Positions 43,541 through 52,451 of a DNA stretch of 64,000 nucleotides are shown here, piece after piece (position 1 is the first letter of the stretch; every line of letters starts with the position of its first letter). Source of the stretch: Akkermansia muciniphila (lineage in GTDB: Bacteria > Verrucomicrobiota > Verrucomicrobiia > Verrucomicrobiales > Akkermansiaceae). The stretch covers positions 2,232,001-2,296,000 of the forward strand of contig NZ_CP156688.1 of NCBI RefSeq assembly GCF_040616545.1, given 5' to 3'. Made by a program: the position numbers and the translations under genes. The notes under the pieces are model-generated. The model saw nothing but the letters and a program-made list of their open reading frames with translations, did not search any database and had not been told where the DNA came from.

Positions 43541-43564
43541 AGCCCGCTGCCAGCGGGCTTTTTT
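43541..43564 (+). terminator. Terminator after tRNA-Leu(UAA)
   Basis: AGCCCGCT-GCC-AGCGGGCT is followed by TTTTTT. It lies 38 bp after the tRNA. Confidence 0.88.
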
Positions 43565-43762
43565 GTTCATGGCATTCCATCAGGATTTTTGAGTGGCTGC
43601 CCCAGTAACTTCTGAACCCCCTTTTGAAGAAGAAATAAAGTTGGTTATGTTCCATTGTTCCGCTTATGATGCGGGAAACAATGAAAGACGCTGGGTGAAA
43701 AGAGTGCCCGGACAAAGAATGGAAAGTGGGAAAAGCAGGTAATTCCTGGCTGGAAAATCTGA

Positions 43763-44521
43763 ATGCTGCTTATGAAGTTTTTCAATAGATGCCGGTTTGG
43801 AAAGCCGGACAGTTCATGCCGAAGGGGAAAAAGAACGGTCTTGCTGGCGTTGAAGATAACGGGCGGCGTTCTTGTGGGAATGGTTTTATTGTCCGCCGCA
43901 GCGGAGTGGTACATTTTTTCCGCTTCCGAAGGCAGGATTTTTGAGCGCTCCGCAGACGTACCCGTTCGCGCTCCTGCGCTGGTGCTGGGGTGCTCCCCTA
44001 CGTTCATGGGAGGCCCCAACGGATATTTTTATAATAGAATGGATACGGCGGCGGAACTTTGGAAGGCCGGGAAGGCGGCGGTTTTCGTCGTTTCCGGGGA
44101 CAACAGCTCCCACGCCTACAATGAACCGGAATGGATGAAGCGGGCCCTGGTGGAGCGCGGCGTCCCGGAGGACCGGATTGTGTGTGACTTTGCGGGACTG
44201 CGGACGCTGGATTCCGTCGTGAGAATGAAAGAAGTCTTTGGCGTTTCAACCATGATCGTCGTTTCCCAGGGCTTTCACAATGAACGCGCCCTGGCGATTG
44301 CCGGACATGAGGGAATGGAAGCGTGGGCCGTCAGCGCACCGGATGTTCCCAACCGCCGTTCACGCATTAAAAGCTGGTTCAGGGAGCGTGCGGCGCGCAT
44401 CTGGATGACGCTGGATTTGTGGCTGTGGAGGCGTGAACCCCGGTTCCTGGGGGAACCCGTGGCGCTGCCGGAAGCAAAGGGGAAAAATGATCAACGCCCC
44501 ATGCGGTCTTGTTCGTCATGA
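43763..44521 (+). CDS. SanA/YdcF-like DUF218 membrane-anchored protein
   Basis: The 252-aa protein has a basic N-terminus, one membrane segment (~27-50: VLLALKITGGVLVGMVLLSAA) and a periplasmic DUF218 domain: APALVLGCSP, RMDTAAELWKAGKAAVFVVSGDN, PEDRIVCDFAGLRTLDSVVRMKEVFG and IVVSQGFHNERALAIAG. E. coli SanA is a relative that affects vancomycin permeability. The likely compartment is periplasm and the likely theme is envelope integrity. Start could also be the second ATG at 43772. Confidence 0.82.
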   Translation: MLLMKFFNRCRFGKPDSSCRRGKRTVLLALKITGGVLVGMVLLSAAAEWYIFSASEGRIFERSADVPVRAPALVLGCSPTFMGGPNGYFYNRMDTAAELWKAGKAAVFVVSGDNSSHAYNEPEWMKRALVERGVPEDRIVCDFAGLRTLDSVVRMKEVFGVSTMIVVSQGFHNERALAIAGHEGMEAWAVSAPDVPNRRSRIKSWFRERAARIWMTLDLWLWRREPRFLGEPVALPEAKGKNDQRPMRSCSS

Positions 44522-44731
44522 GGCGCCTTTTTCATGCGGAACGGCAAACCTGGGAAATGCCCGTACCCTGGTCCATGAAAGACTGGATGAATCAATCATG
44601 CAGGTGATGCGGGGAAATCTGCCATGGGGGCGGGGAATGGTCCAGAGGGCTTAATTGAACAATCCGCCAGGGAAAGGCGCCGGATGGAAAATAAGGTTCG
44701 CCGGAACAGCCCCCCGTGATAAAGTGGACGC

Positions 44732-45382
44732 ATGGATGACGCTGGTGAAACGATTAGTAACGCGCTGCCGCCCAAATGGCTGGAATGGGCGGTAGAACTT
44801 CAGTTCCTGGCCCAGGCGGGGATAACGTATGCGAAAGACCCCTATGATCTGGAACGTTTCGAACGATTGAGGGAAATTGCCGCGGAAATCATGAGCGCCA
44901 AATCCGGGCTGGATATGGATACAGTCCGGGGATTGTTTTGCAGTGAAACCGGATTTCAAACGCCGAAAATGGATACCCGTGCGGCCATTTTCCGGGAAGG
45001 TAAAATTTTGATGGTGAAGGAAAAAGGTTCCGGCTTGTGGTCCCTGCCGGGCGGCTGGGTGGATGTGAACCAGTCCGTACGGGATAATACGGTCAAGGAA
45101 GTACGGGAAGAAGCCGGACTGGAAGTGGAAGCGGTACGGTTGGTAGCCCTGCATGACCGCAACAGGCACAATCCGCCTCCCTATGCCTACGGGGTCTGTA
45201 AAATCTTTGTATTATGTGAAGAGAAAGGAGGTTCCTTCCGCCCCAATCTGGAAACCTCTGAAAGCCGCTGGTTCGGCCGGGATGAGCTTCCTCCCATGGC
45301 TCTGGAAAAGAATACCCCGGAACAGGCGCTTCTGTGTTTTAAGGCAGCGGAAGATCCCTGCTGGAACCCCGTGTTTGATTAA
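44732..45382 (+). CDS. NUDIX hydrolase with NUDIX_N domain
   Basis: The 216-aa protein has an N-terminal helical domain (LPPKWLEWAVELQFLAQAG, ~12-60) followed by the NUDIX fold. The NUDIX box reads LPGGWVDVNQSVRDNTVKEV then REEAGL. The EE pair for Mg is present, while the usual GE of the box is NQ, as in the ADP-ribose/nucleoside-diphosphate-sugar branch. The fold ends with SRWFGRDELPP. It probably hydrolyses an ADP-ribose-like nucleotide in the cytosol; the true substrate is unknown. A tRNA-Glu-like gene lies 100 bp downstream. Confidence 0.85.
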   Translation: MDDAGETISNALPPKWLEWAVELQFLAQAGITYAKDPYDLERFERLREIAAEIMSAKSGLDMDTVRGLFCSETGFQTPKMDTRAAIFREGKILMVKEKGSGLWSLPGGWVDVNQSVRDNTVKEVREEAGLEVEAVRLVALHDRNRHNPPPYAYGVCKIFVLCEEKGGSFRPNLETSESRWFGRDELPPMALEKNTPEQALLCFKAAEDPCWNPVFD

Positions 45383-45482
45383 AAAGAGGAAATATACGGT
45401 AAAATCATTGACTCTTTCCGGGAAAGTGCTATGCCAGTTCCAGCGGCTTGTGAAAAGCAGACTGTTTTATTCCGGCTGTAAC

Positions 45483-45558
45483 GTTCCCTTCTTCTAGCGG
45501 TCAGGAAGGCCGTCTCTCCAACGGCAAAGGCTCGGTTCAACTCCGGCAGGGAATGCCA
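45483..45558 (+). tRNA. tRNA-Glu-like gene, anticodon CUC, with unusual features
   Basis: It is 76 nt with encoded CCA. The acceptor GTTCCCT pairs with AGGGAAT, the D-arm TTC-TAGCGGTCAG-GAA is typical of tRNA-Glu, the anticodon stem GCCGT/ACGGC carries loop CTCTCCA (anticodon CTC), the T-loop is TTCAACT and the discriminator is G. Oddities are C at position 37 (normally a purine), a G1-U72 end pair and a C-C mismatch at the base of the T-stem. It may be a functional minor tRNA-Glu, a decaying copy, or a specialised tRNA. A terminator follows directly. Confidence 0.65.
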
Positions 45559-45560
45559 TT

Positions 45561-45594
45561 CCGCCTCTGGCTCCATTAGAGGCGCGGTTTTTGT
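45561..45594 (+). terminator. Terminator after the tRNA-Glu-like gene
   Basis: CGCCTCT (45562-45568) pairs with AGAGGCG (45578-45584), then CGGTTTTTG. It begins 3 bp after the CCA end. Confidence 0.85.
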
Positions 45595-45898
45595 CTTGAG
45601 GCCTGTTCAGGCGGTTTCTGATCCGTGAAGGAATACCCTTTTTGGTGCATGTCCTGAAGAAGCGTTAAATGCATTTCTTCGGAAGGCCATTCTTTTCCGG
45701 AAGAATTTCCCGGCTCGCGGAAATTCCGGTTTACTTTCCCTTAATTTTCCTGTTTTGCCATTGCGTTTCTGTACCACTGCGGAATAATGGAGCCGGAATA
45801 TTCTGGTTGTTCCTGTAAGAGTGGAAAACGGCTTCCTTTTTCAAGAACGGAGATATTTTTCTCTTTTCCGTTTTGTTGTTGTTGCGTTCATGAAAAGT

Positions 45899-45915
45899 GC
45901 GGATTTCAAATCCGC
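45899..45915. repeat. Palindromic site, left copy
   Basis: GCGGATTTCAAATCCGC is an 8+1+8 palindrome. Its core is the reverse complement of the site at 46076-46090, so the two form a 15-bp inverted pair around 160 bp upstream of the first capsule gene. Confidence 0.7.
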
Positions 45916-46075
45916 CGTCAATGGCAAATTAATACTTTTTCATGCGGATCAGTTACTTGTGGCTGCATGTAAAGGTAAAAGGGCTTCCATAAGCAGTCAT
46001 GGAGGATAATTTTATCATCATGCAAGTGTTTTATAACCATTGATGAATAACGTTTTGACTGGGACGTGGAAAGAA

Positions 46076-46090
46076 CGGATTTGAAATCCG
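46076..46090. repeat. Palindromic site, right copy
   Basis: CGGATTTGAAATCCG is a 7+1+7 palindrome lying 19 bp before the start codon at 46110. See the left copy at 45899-45915. Confidence 0.7.
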
Positions 46091-46109
46091 GTAGTTTGCG
46101 GCCGGAACC

Positions 46110-46772
46110 ATGTATCAATTTTTTGGAAAACGAGTATTGGATATTATTATTTCCTTGTGGGCATTGGTAATCGTATCGCCTCTTCTGGCCGTTATATCCA
46201 TAATACTCCTGGCTCATACGCGAAAGTCTCCGTTTTTTTCCCAGGTGCGCGTCGGGTACCGCGGAGAATTGTTCCGGGTTTTTAAATTCAAGACAATGAC
46301 GGATGCCCGTGATGCGGAAGGACTCCTGCTTCCGGATGACTTGAGGTGTTTTCCGCTGGGAACTTTTTTACGCCGCTATTCCCTGGATGAACTGCCCCAA
46401 TTGATCAATATTCTCAAGGGAGACATGTCCCTTGTAGGCCCCCGGCCCTGGATCCCGGAGCAACTGGATGTTTTCACCGGCCGCTGCCGCATGGCGCGCT
46501 GTTCCGTCCGGCCCGGATTGACCGGCATGGCCCAGGTATACGGGAGGAACGGAATCCCGTTTTACAGGCGGCTGTGCTATGACATCGTTTATGCCCGGAA
46601 TGTATCCTTCCTCATGGATGCCAGGATCGTTTTTCAAACCGTGGTCCGGTTGCTGGCACACAAGGACATCCGGCAGTGCGAGGACGCTTTCAGGAACATA
46701 TCGGGCAACATTCTCGTCAGGAACGATCCTTCCATGCCCGTGTTCTTTCCGTCCAAGCTGGAAGAGTCCTGA
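46110..46772 (+). CDS. Initiating sugar-phosphate transferase (bacterial sugar transferase family)
   Basis: The 220-aa protein is the small monotopic type: one N-terminal membrane helix (VLDIIISLWALVIVSPLLAVISIILL, ~10-35) followed by the catalytic domain with FFSQVRVGYRGELFRVFKFKTM, LRRYSLDELPQLINILKGDMSLVGPRPW and RPGLTGMAQVYGRNG (landmarks). It transfers a sugar phosphate from a UDP-sugar to undecaprenyl phosphate at the cytosolic face, starting repeat-unit assembly. As first gene of the locus it fits that role. The sugar cannot be read from sequence. Confidence 0.92.
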   Translation: MYQFFGKRVLDIIISLWALVIVSPLLAVISIILLAHTRKSPFFSQVRVGYRGELFRVFKFKTMTDARDAEGLLLPDDLRCFPLGTFLRRYSLDELPQLINILKGDMSLVGPRPWIPEQLDVFTGRCRMARCSVRPGLTGMAQVYGRNGIPFYRRLCYDIVYARNVSFLMDARIVFQTVVRLLAHKDIRQCEDAFRNISGNILVRNDPSMPVFFPSKLEES

Positions 46773-46807
46773 CTGCCCTTTTGTTTAAATCCATATTCCT
46801 GCACCTC

Positions 46808-47605
46808 ATGATCATGAACCGTTTCTCCCTTTTTTCTTCCGGAATCTTCCGGCTGGCCTCCCTGGCTGTGTGCGCCGTGCTGCTGGCCTCCTGCGTTAAT
46901 CCCAAAGAGGTCCTCTATATCCAGGACATTACGGGCGAGACCCGGCAAAACATAGTCACCAGGTACCAGACGACTATTCAAAAGGACGATCAGCTTTACA
47001 TTTCCGTCAGCAGCAAGCAGCCGGAACTCACTACTCCCTTCATCATGGCGGAAATGGGCAATTCCATTTCCAACAACGCCGGCAACTCGAGGCCCAAAGG
47101 GTATCTGGTTGACGACGAGGGATACATTGTCCTGCCGGTCATCGGCAGGATGAAAGCGGCCCGGAAGACATGCTCCCAGCTTGCCCACGACATTTCCGCG
47201 AAGCTCCGCAACAGTGATTACATCAAGGACGCTTCCGTCAATGTCCAGATCATGAATTTCAAGTTTTCCGTGCTGGGGGAAGTGAATCATCCCGGCTCCT
47301 ACCAGGTGGACGGCCAGCGCGTCACCATTTTTGACGCCATCAGCCGGGCGGGAGATTTGAATATAGACGGCAACCGGGACATCATGCTGATCCGGGAAAT
47401 GGAGCACGACCGGAAGATCGTCAAGCTGGACCTGCGCAGCAAGTCCATTTTCTCCTCCCCTTATTACTACATCCGGCAGAATGATATTATTTATGTCACT
47501 CCGTCAGACCGCAAGATCAACATGAGGAGCGAAAGCGCCCAGTATTACGCCTGGGGCCTTTCCGGCCTGTCCCTGCTTATTGCCGTCATCGCCATCAGCC
47601 TGTAA
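46808..47605 (+). CDS. Polysaccharide export lipoprotein, Wza-like
   Basis: The protein has 265 aa from ATG 46808 (a second ATG at 46814 is equally possible). The signal peptide ends in the lipobox LLASC. The Poly_export domain follows (IQKDDQLYISVSSKQPEL...), with GYLVDDEGYIVLPVIGRM, and then an SLBB domain (FSVLGEVNHPGSYQVDG, ISRAGDLNIDGNRDIMLIRE). A C-terminal hydrophobic helix (LSGLSLLIAVIAIS) would cross the outer membrane, as in Wza. It works with the Wzc-like protein coded 25 bp downstream. Confidence 0.9.
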   Translation: MIMNRFSLFSSGIFRLASLAVCAVLLASCVNPKEVLYIQDITGETRQNIVTRYQTTIQKDDQLYISVSSKQPELTTPFIMAEMGNSISNNAGNSRPKGYLVDDEGYIVLPVIGRMKAARKTCSQLAHDISAKLRNSDYIKDASVNVQIMNFKFSVLGEVNHPGSYQVDGQRVTIFDAISRAGDLNIDGNRDIMLIREMEHDRKIVKLDLRSKSIFSSPYYYIRQNDIIYVTPSDRKINMRSESAQYYAWGLSGLSLLIAVIAISL

Positions 47606-47630
47606 GCCGCTTCATCTGATTTTTCCTTCC

Positions 47631-49967
47631 ATGCCCGTTTCAGTTGTACAGCCTGAGGATAACGATATTTTTTCCTTCCGGTTCATTTTTTCCACGGCCA
47701 GGAGGCGCTGGCCCTGGATTCTGGCGTGCGCCCTGCTGGGCGGGGGGCTGGCTTATTCCATCGCCGCCCGTCAGGGGTATTTGTACCAGAAGACCGCCCG
47801 CATCATGCTGAGGGATGACAAGCAGAAGAACGCCCAGGTTTCGGAAATCATCCTTTCCGACCTGGGATTCAAGGCGGGGGAGGCCAATCTTGCGAATGAG
47901 AGCTATGTGGTCAAATCCTCGGAGGTGATGGGCCGTGTGGTGAAGGGGCTGGGGCTCGACGTCTCGTACTGGGAAAAGCGGAATATCCGGAAAGTGGAAC
48001 TTTACCATACCACTCCCCTGAAAGCGGAGTTCAGCGGGGAGGGGGAGTTTCAGCCCTGTTCCCTGGCGGTTACTCCGCTGAACGGCCGGGAATTTTCCCT
48101 GTCCTGCCGGGAGAAGGAGGGCGCGGACAACGTCATGCATGGAAAATTCGGCGTCCCGCTGAAGCTTTCCTTCGCCACGGTGAAGGTATCCCCTACTTCT
48201 TATTTTTCTTCCGGCAGCGTGGGAAGGACCATTTTCGTGGAGCGCGTTTCCGTGAAGGAAGCCACCGCCGGAATGCTGGGCCGGCTGAACGTAACGCGGC
48301 CTGATTCCAAGGAAAGCAGCCTGCTGGAGCTGACGTTGAAGCTTTCCCATCCCCAGAAGGCGGAAGACGCCCTGAATTACCTTATTGAGGTGTACAACGA
48401 CCATTCCCGGCGGGAGAAGCAATTGGCCGCCTCACGGGCGGAGGATTTCATCGTCAAGCGCATTGGAAAGCTCGGCGGCCAGCTCGGCGGCGTAGACAAG
48501 CGGGTGATTGACTACAAGCGCCACAGCCGGATCGTCAAGGACATGAACACGACGCTGGATGCCACGTTCCACAGGGTGCAGGAGATAGGGACGGAACTTT
48601 TTTCCACCAGGACGGAGCTGATCCAGGTGAAGGTGCTTGCCGGCCTGCTGGCGGACCGGAGCCGGGAGCAGGACATGATTCCCGCCAACATTGGCATTCA
48701 GGATGCGGGAATTGCCAAGCAGATTGAACTTTTCAACGACAATTTCCTCCAGCATAAAAAGTTGTTCGCCAGCGCGGGAAGGCAGAACCCCATGGTCTCC
48801 TCCCTGGCGGAGAACATGAAGGAGATGCGCGAGTCCATTGGCCGTTCCATCGCCAATTACTGCAATGCGCTGGAAGTGAGGATGGGCGAACTGGAAAAGG
48901 AGCGGGATGAACTCAACCGTCTTTTGTCGGACATGGCCTCCAAGGACGAAGGCCTGGTCCCCCTTCTGCGGGAACAGAAGGTCATGGAGGAGCTTTACCT
49001 GATGCTGCTGAAAAAGCGGGAGGAGAACGCCCTGGCCCTGGCCACCACGGAACCAAGCGCCCGGATTCTGGAACCTGCGTTCGGCTCCAATGCCCCCGTA
49101 GCGCCCAAACTGTTCCTGATGACGGTGGGCGGCATGGCCGGGGGCGCTTTGGTGAGCCTGTTGGCCCTGCTGGCCGGAAGCGCCCTGAATACGAAGGTGC
49201 GGGACAAGAAGGACCTTGCCGGACTGACGGACCTGCCGCTGGCAGGAGCGCTGCCCCTGCTTTCCAGAAAAGAGCGGGCGAAGCTGCCCCTGGTGGTCAT
49301 GAATGGCCGCTCCCTGATGGAAGAATGCTTTCACATTCTCCGCAATAATGCGGAACTGATGCTGCTGCCCAACCCGGAGGAAGCTTCCCGGGTGCTGTTC
49401 CTGACGTCCACAAGGACGGGAGAGGGGAAGACGTTTACGGCCCTGAACCTGGCCGCCGCGTATGCCCAGACCGGAAAAAAAGTCCTCCTCATTGACGGGG
49501 ACCTGCGCAAGGCCTCCCTTTCCGCCATTTACGGAGGGAAGAACAGCAGGGGCCTCGTGCACCTGCTGATGAATCCGCAGGCTTCTCCGGATTCCGTCCT
49601 GCAATCCGGCAGGAAGTTCCCGGGATTTGACCTGGTGACCGCAGGCCCCGTTCCCCCCAACCCCGTTGCGCTGCTGACCCAGGGCCGTTTTGAAGAGCTG
49701 CTCCGGTACTGGCGCGCCCGGTATGACCGCATCATCCTGGACGGCTGCCCCTATGAGGCCGTGGCGGATGCCTCCCTCATGGCGCGCCATGCGGACCTGG
49801 TTCTTTATGTCGTCAGGTGCGGAATGATCGAGAAGCAGTACGTTCCCGCCATTCAGGGGCTGGCGGACAAGGGAGAATTCCGTGCCGTCGCCCTTATCCT
49901 CAATGCGGAGAATTTCAAAAATTCCCGTTTTCATTATTACAGCGAGTATTCCGAAACTGAGGGATAG
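47631..49967 (+). CDS. Wzc-like chain-length regulator / BY-kinase
   Basis: I start at MPVSVVQPEDNDIFSF (47631), giving 778 aa. There is a Wzz-type N-terminal domain with first membrane helix (~22-42), a periplasmic coiled coil (~270-480), a second helix (LFLMTVGGMAGGALVSLLALLAG), and a cytosolic BY-kinase: Walker A STRTGEGKT, Walker A' LLIDGDLR and Walker B RIILDGCPYEA. The C-terminal tail has only a short Tyr cluster (FHYYSEYSETEG), fewer than in E. coli Wzc. It controls polymerisation and export with the Wza-like lipoprotein. The phosphatase at 33850-34305 is a possible partner. Confidence 0.92.
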   Translation: MPVSVVQPEDNDIFSFRFIFSTARRRWPWILACALLGGGLAYSIAARQGYLYQKTARIMLRDDKQKNAQVSEIILSDLGFKAGEANLANESYVVKSSEVMGRVVKGLGLDVSYWEKRNIRKVELYHTTPLKAEFSGEGEFQPCSLAVTPLNGREFSLSCREKEGADNVMHGKFGVPLKLSFATVKVSPTSYFSSGSVGRTIFVERVSVKEATAGMLGRLNVTRPDSKESSLLELTLKLSHPQKAEDALNYLIEVYNDHSRREKQLAASRAEDFIVKRIGKLGGQLGGVDKRVIDYKRHSRIVKDMNTTLDATFHRVQEIGTELFSTRTELIQVKVLAGLLADRSREQDMIPANIGIQDAGIAKQIELFNDNFLQHKKLFASAGRQNPMVSSLAENMKEMRESIGRSIANYCNALEVRMGELEKERDELNRLLSDMASKDEGLVPLLREQKVMEELYLMLLKKREENALALATTEPSARILEPAFGSNAPVAPKLFLMTVGGMAGGALVSLLALLAGSALNTKVRDKKDLAGLTDLPLAGALPLLSRKERAKLPLVVMNGRSLMEECFHILRNNAELMLLPNPEEASRVLFLTSTRTGEGKTFTALNLAAAYAQTGKKVLLIDGDLRKASLSAIYGGKNSRGLVHLLMNPQASPDSVLQSGRKFPGFDLVTAGPVPPNPVALLTQGRFEELLRYWRARYDRIILDGCPYEAVADASLMARHADLVLYVVRCGMIEKQYVPAIQGLADKGEFRAVALILNAENFKNSRFHYYSEYSETEG

Positions 49968-50031
49968 AGCCGTTGATCCGCCCCTTTTCTCCGGCATTCG
50001 CCCTTCAGTATTTTTCTTCTTCCCCCATCTC

Positions 50032-51573
50032 ATGAACACCGTCTCCAGAGTGATCAGGAATACAGGATTCCTGTATATGAAAATGGGCATCACCCTGTTC
50101 ATTTCCCTGTACGCGACGCGCCTTGTCCTGAATGCCCTGGGAGTGGACGACTTCGGTATTTTCAACATGGTGGCGGGCGTGATCGCCATGCTGGCTTTTC
50201 TGAACGCCAGCATGGCGGCGGCTACCCAGCGCTTCATGAGCTACGCGGAGGGGGAAGGGGACCCGGAGAAGCAGAAAATCGTGTTCAACATCAGCGTGGT
50301 GCTCCATCTTGCCATCGCCGTGGCGGTCGGAATCCTGCTGTATGCGGCGGCACCCTTCCTGTTCGGGCATGTTCTCAATATTCCGGAGGACCGGGTTTTT
50401 GCCGCCCGGTGCGTTTACTGGGCCATGATCGCCAGCACCGTGTTCGGCATCCTGGGCGTTCCTTGTGAAGCCATGCTGAACGCCCATGAAAACATGCTGT
50501 ATTTCGCCGTCATAGGCGTTCTGGAATCTTTCCTGAAACTGGGGGCGGCCCTGGCGGTCGTTCACGTGCCGGCGGACAAGCTGGTTCTGTACGGGGTGTT
50601 GATGGCCGGAATTTCCATCCTTTCCATGACGGCCATGCTTGTTTATTGCCGCAGGAACTATGCGGAGTGCGTGATTGCGCCGCGGCGTTACTGGAAACGC
50701 GGCGTTTTCCGGGAAATGGGCAGCTTTGCGGGGTGGAATTTCACGGTTTCCGCCAGCAGCATGCTGTCGGAATACGGCGTCGGCATCGTGCTGAACCACT
50801 TTTTTGGCGTTGCCCTCAATGCGGCGCAGGCCGTCGCCCAGCAGATCAACGGGCAAACGATGGCTTTTTCCGGGACCATGCTGAAGGCCCTGAATCCGGT
50901 CATTTCAAAAAGCGAGGGGGCGGGCAACCGCGGCCTCATGCTGCGGGCCTCCCTGTCCGGCTGCAAATTCGCCTACCTGCTCATGGCGGTTTTCGCCATT
51001 CCCCTGATTCTGGAGGCTCCGGGGCTCCTGGCGCTCTGGCTTCATTCCGTCCCCGCCTGGGCGGTCCTGTTCTGCAGGCTTCAGCTTGCCAGGACCTTGC
51101 TGGAACAGCTTTTCCTCAGCCTGGGGTCCGCCATTTACGCGGAGGGGAACATCCGCCTGTACACGCTGGTGAAAACCGGGTCCGGAATTCTTTTCCTGGG
51201 CGCTACGTGGGGCTTCTACCGGATGGGATGGCCTCCCTTCATGATGTATGTGGCCGCCATTCTTTTCGTCACCGTGCCGGGAGGGCTGCTGGCCCTTTCC
51301 ATCTGCGTGCGGCGCCTTGGCCTCAGCCTGCGGGATTTTTCTTTCCAGGTGCTGGCTCCGTGCCTTGTCCCCAGCGCGGCTACGTTTGCCGCGGGCATCC
51401 TCCTGTCCCGGCTTGATGCGTCGCTTTCTCCCGTTCCGGTATTGCTCCGCACCTGCTCGCTCCTGGTTGTCTTCCTCCTTTTCCTCTGGGTTTTTTCCCT
51501 GGGCGGCAGGGAACGCGGCGCCTTTGTTTTTTTCCTGAAAAGCGCCTGGAGGAAAATTCAGTTTTCCAAATAA
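50032..51573 (+). CDS. Polysaccharide flippase, Wzx-like
   Basis: The 513-aa polytopic protein has ~12-14 hydrophobic helices and starts at MNTVSRVIRNTGFLYMKMG (50032). Features of the MVF/MATE-type polysaccharide exporters are visible: the N-terminal LYATRLVLNALGVDDFGIFNMVAG, FLNASMAAATQRFMSYAEGEGD, GSFAGWNFTVSASSMLSEYGVGIVLNHFFG and INGQTMAFSGTML (landmarks). It should flip undecaprenyl-linked repeat units to the periplasm before polymerisation. An upstream ATG at 49882 would overlap the kinase gene and is rejected. Confidence 0.88.
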   Translation: MNTVSRVIRNTGFLYMKMGITLFISLYATRLVLNALGVDDFGIFNMVAGVIAMLAFLNASMAAATQRFMSYAEGEGDPEKQKIVFNISVVLHLAIAVAVGILLYAAAPFLFGHVLNIPEDRVFAARCVYWAMIASTVFGILGVPCEAMLNAHENMLYFAVIGVLESFLKLGAALAVVHVPADKLVLYGVLMAGISILSMTAMLVYCRRNYAECVIAPRRYWKRGVFREMGSFAGWNFTVSASSMLSEYGVGIVLNHFFGVALNAAQAVAQQINGQTMAFSGTMLKALNPVISKSEGAGNRGLMLRASLSGCKFAYLLMAVFAIPLILEAPGLLALWLHSVPAWAVLFCRLQLARTLLEQLFLSLGSAIYAEGNIRLYTLVKTGSGILFLGATWGFYRMGWPPFMMYVAAILFVTVPGGLLALSICVRRLGLSLRDFSFQVLAPCLVPSAATFAAGILLSRLDASLSPVPVLLRTCSLLVVFLLFLWVFSLGGRERGAFVFFLKSAWRKIQFSK

Positions 51574-51577
51574 TTCC

Positions 51578-52438
51578 ATGAAATCCTATTCCATCCTCGT
51601 CAATACCTGTGATTCCTTTGAGGACTGCTGGGAGCCTTTTTTCAGGCTCTGGTCCCTCTATTGGCCCGATTGCCCCGCCCGGGTCTGCTTGAATACGGAG
51701 TACAAGACCTACTCCGGTCCGGAGAAGAACGTCGTTTCCTTGAGGAGCTGCGCGGGCCGGATGATTCCGGGACGCGGAAGGGCCACGTGGAGCGAATGCC
51801 TGAAATGGGCCCTGGAGGCCCTGGAAACGGACACGGTGCTGTACATGCAGGAGGATTACTTCCTGACGGGGCCGGTGGACGGCGAGGCGGTGGAAAGGTA
51901 CGCGGCGCTGATGCGCGCCCATCCGGAAATTCCCTGCATCCAGCTGACGCCGGAGGGAATTCCGGCCCGCGAGCCTTCGCGGTATGAAGGCCTTTACACC
52001 AGTGACCCGGATTACCCCTGGTACGCGTGCTGCCAGGGCGCCCTGTGGCGCAGGGAGGCGCTGCTTTCCCTGTTGAGGAAGGAGGAGTCCGCCTGGAAGT
52101 TCGAATGCTTCGGCAGCCGCAGGGCTAAGTATTCCCGCATGGAGTTCTTGACGGTGGACCCCTCCCTGTTTTCCCGGGACGGATACCAGATCATTCCCTA
52201 CATTTTCACGGGCGTTATTCACGGCAAGTGGTACGGGCCGGTGGCGGAGCTGTTTGAACGGCACGGCATATCCGTGGATTTTTCCGGGAGGGGTTTTTTT
52301 GATCCGGAGGAAAAGCTCCCTTGCTCCGCGAGAATCAGGAATGCCGCCAGGAATTGGAAGACGTGGCGCAGCCGGCTGGAACTCCGGGCCATGAAACGCC
52401 GCTTTCTCCGGGAAGAGAATCCCTGCGGACGCAATTAA
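51578..52438 (+). CDS. Probable glycosyltransferase of the capsule locus
   Basis: This 286-aa soluble protein has a GT-A-like opening (YSILVNTCDSFEDCWEPFFRLW) and a candidate metal/nucleotide motif in VLYMQEDYFLTGPVDG, followed by IQLTPEGIP and a late FFDPEEKLP. I recall similar sequences in capsule clusters but cannot name a CAZy family. It starts 4 bp after the flippase stop, so it is in the same operon. Donor and acceptor are unknown. Confidence 0.65.
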   Translation: MKSYSILVNTCDSFEDCWEPFFRLWSLYWPDCPARVCLNTEYKTYSGPEKNVVSLRSCAGRMIPGRGRATWSECLKWALEALETDTVLYMQEDYFLTGPVDGEAVERYAALMRAHPEIPCIQLTPEGIPAREPSRYEGLYTSDPDYPWYACCQGALWRREALLSLLRKEESAWKFECFGSRRAKYSRMEFLTVDPSLFSRDGYQIIPYIFTGVIHGKWYGPVAELFERHGISVDFSGRGFFDPEEKLPCSARIRNAARNWKTWRSRLELRAMKRRFLREENPCGRN

Positions 52439-52451
52439 ACCCATTCATGCC

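Larger units (their letters stand above)
45595..46109. other. Leader/promoter region of the polysaccharide locus
   Basis: About 515 bp, lower in GC than the flanks, without a supported gene. It contains a hairpin GAATTTCC/GGAAATTC (45703-45726) and two odd-centred palindromes that are reverse complements of each other (45899-45915 and 46076-46090). A TTGACT at 46055-46060 could be a -35 element, but the matching -10 is poor. A short open frame over 45821-46009 is created by the palindrome and is not considered a gene. Confidence 0.5.

Noticed and set aside
44433-44654. A 73-codon open frame overlapping the end of the SanA-like gene
   Set aside because: It lies mostly inside the SanA-like coding region in another frame, without motif support.
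45821-46009. A 62-codon open frame upstream of the capsule locus
   Set aside because: Its recognisable stretch (KSADFKSAV) is just the palindromic repeat in translation; no start signal or family.
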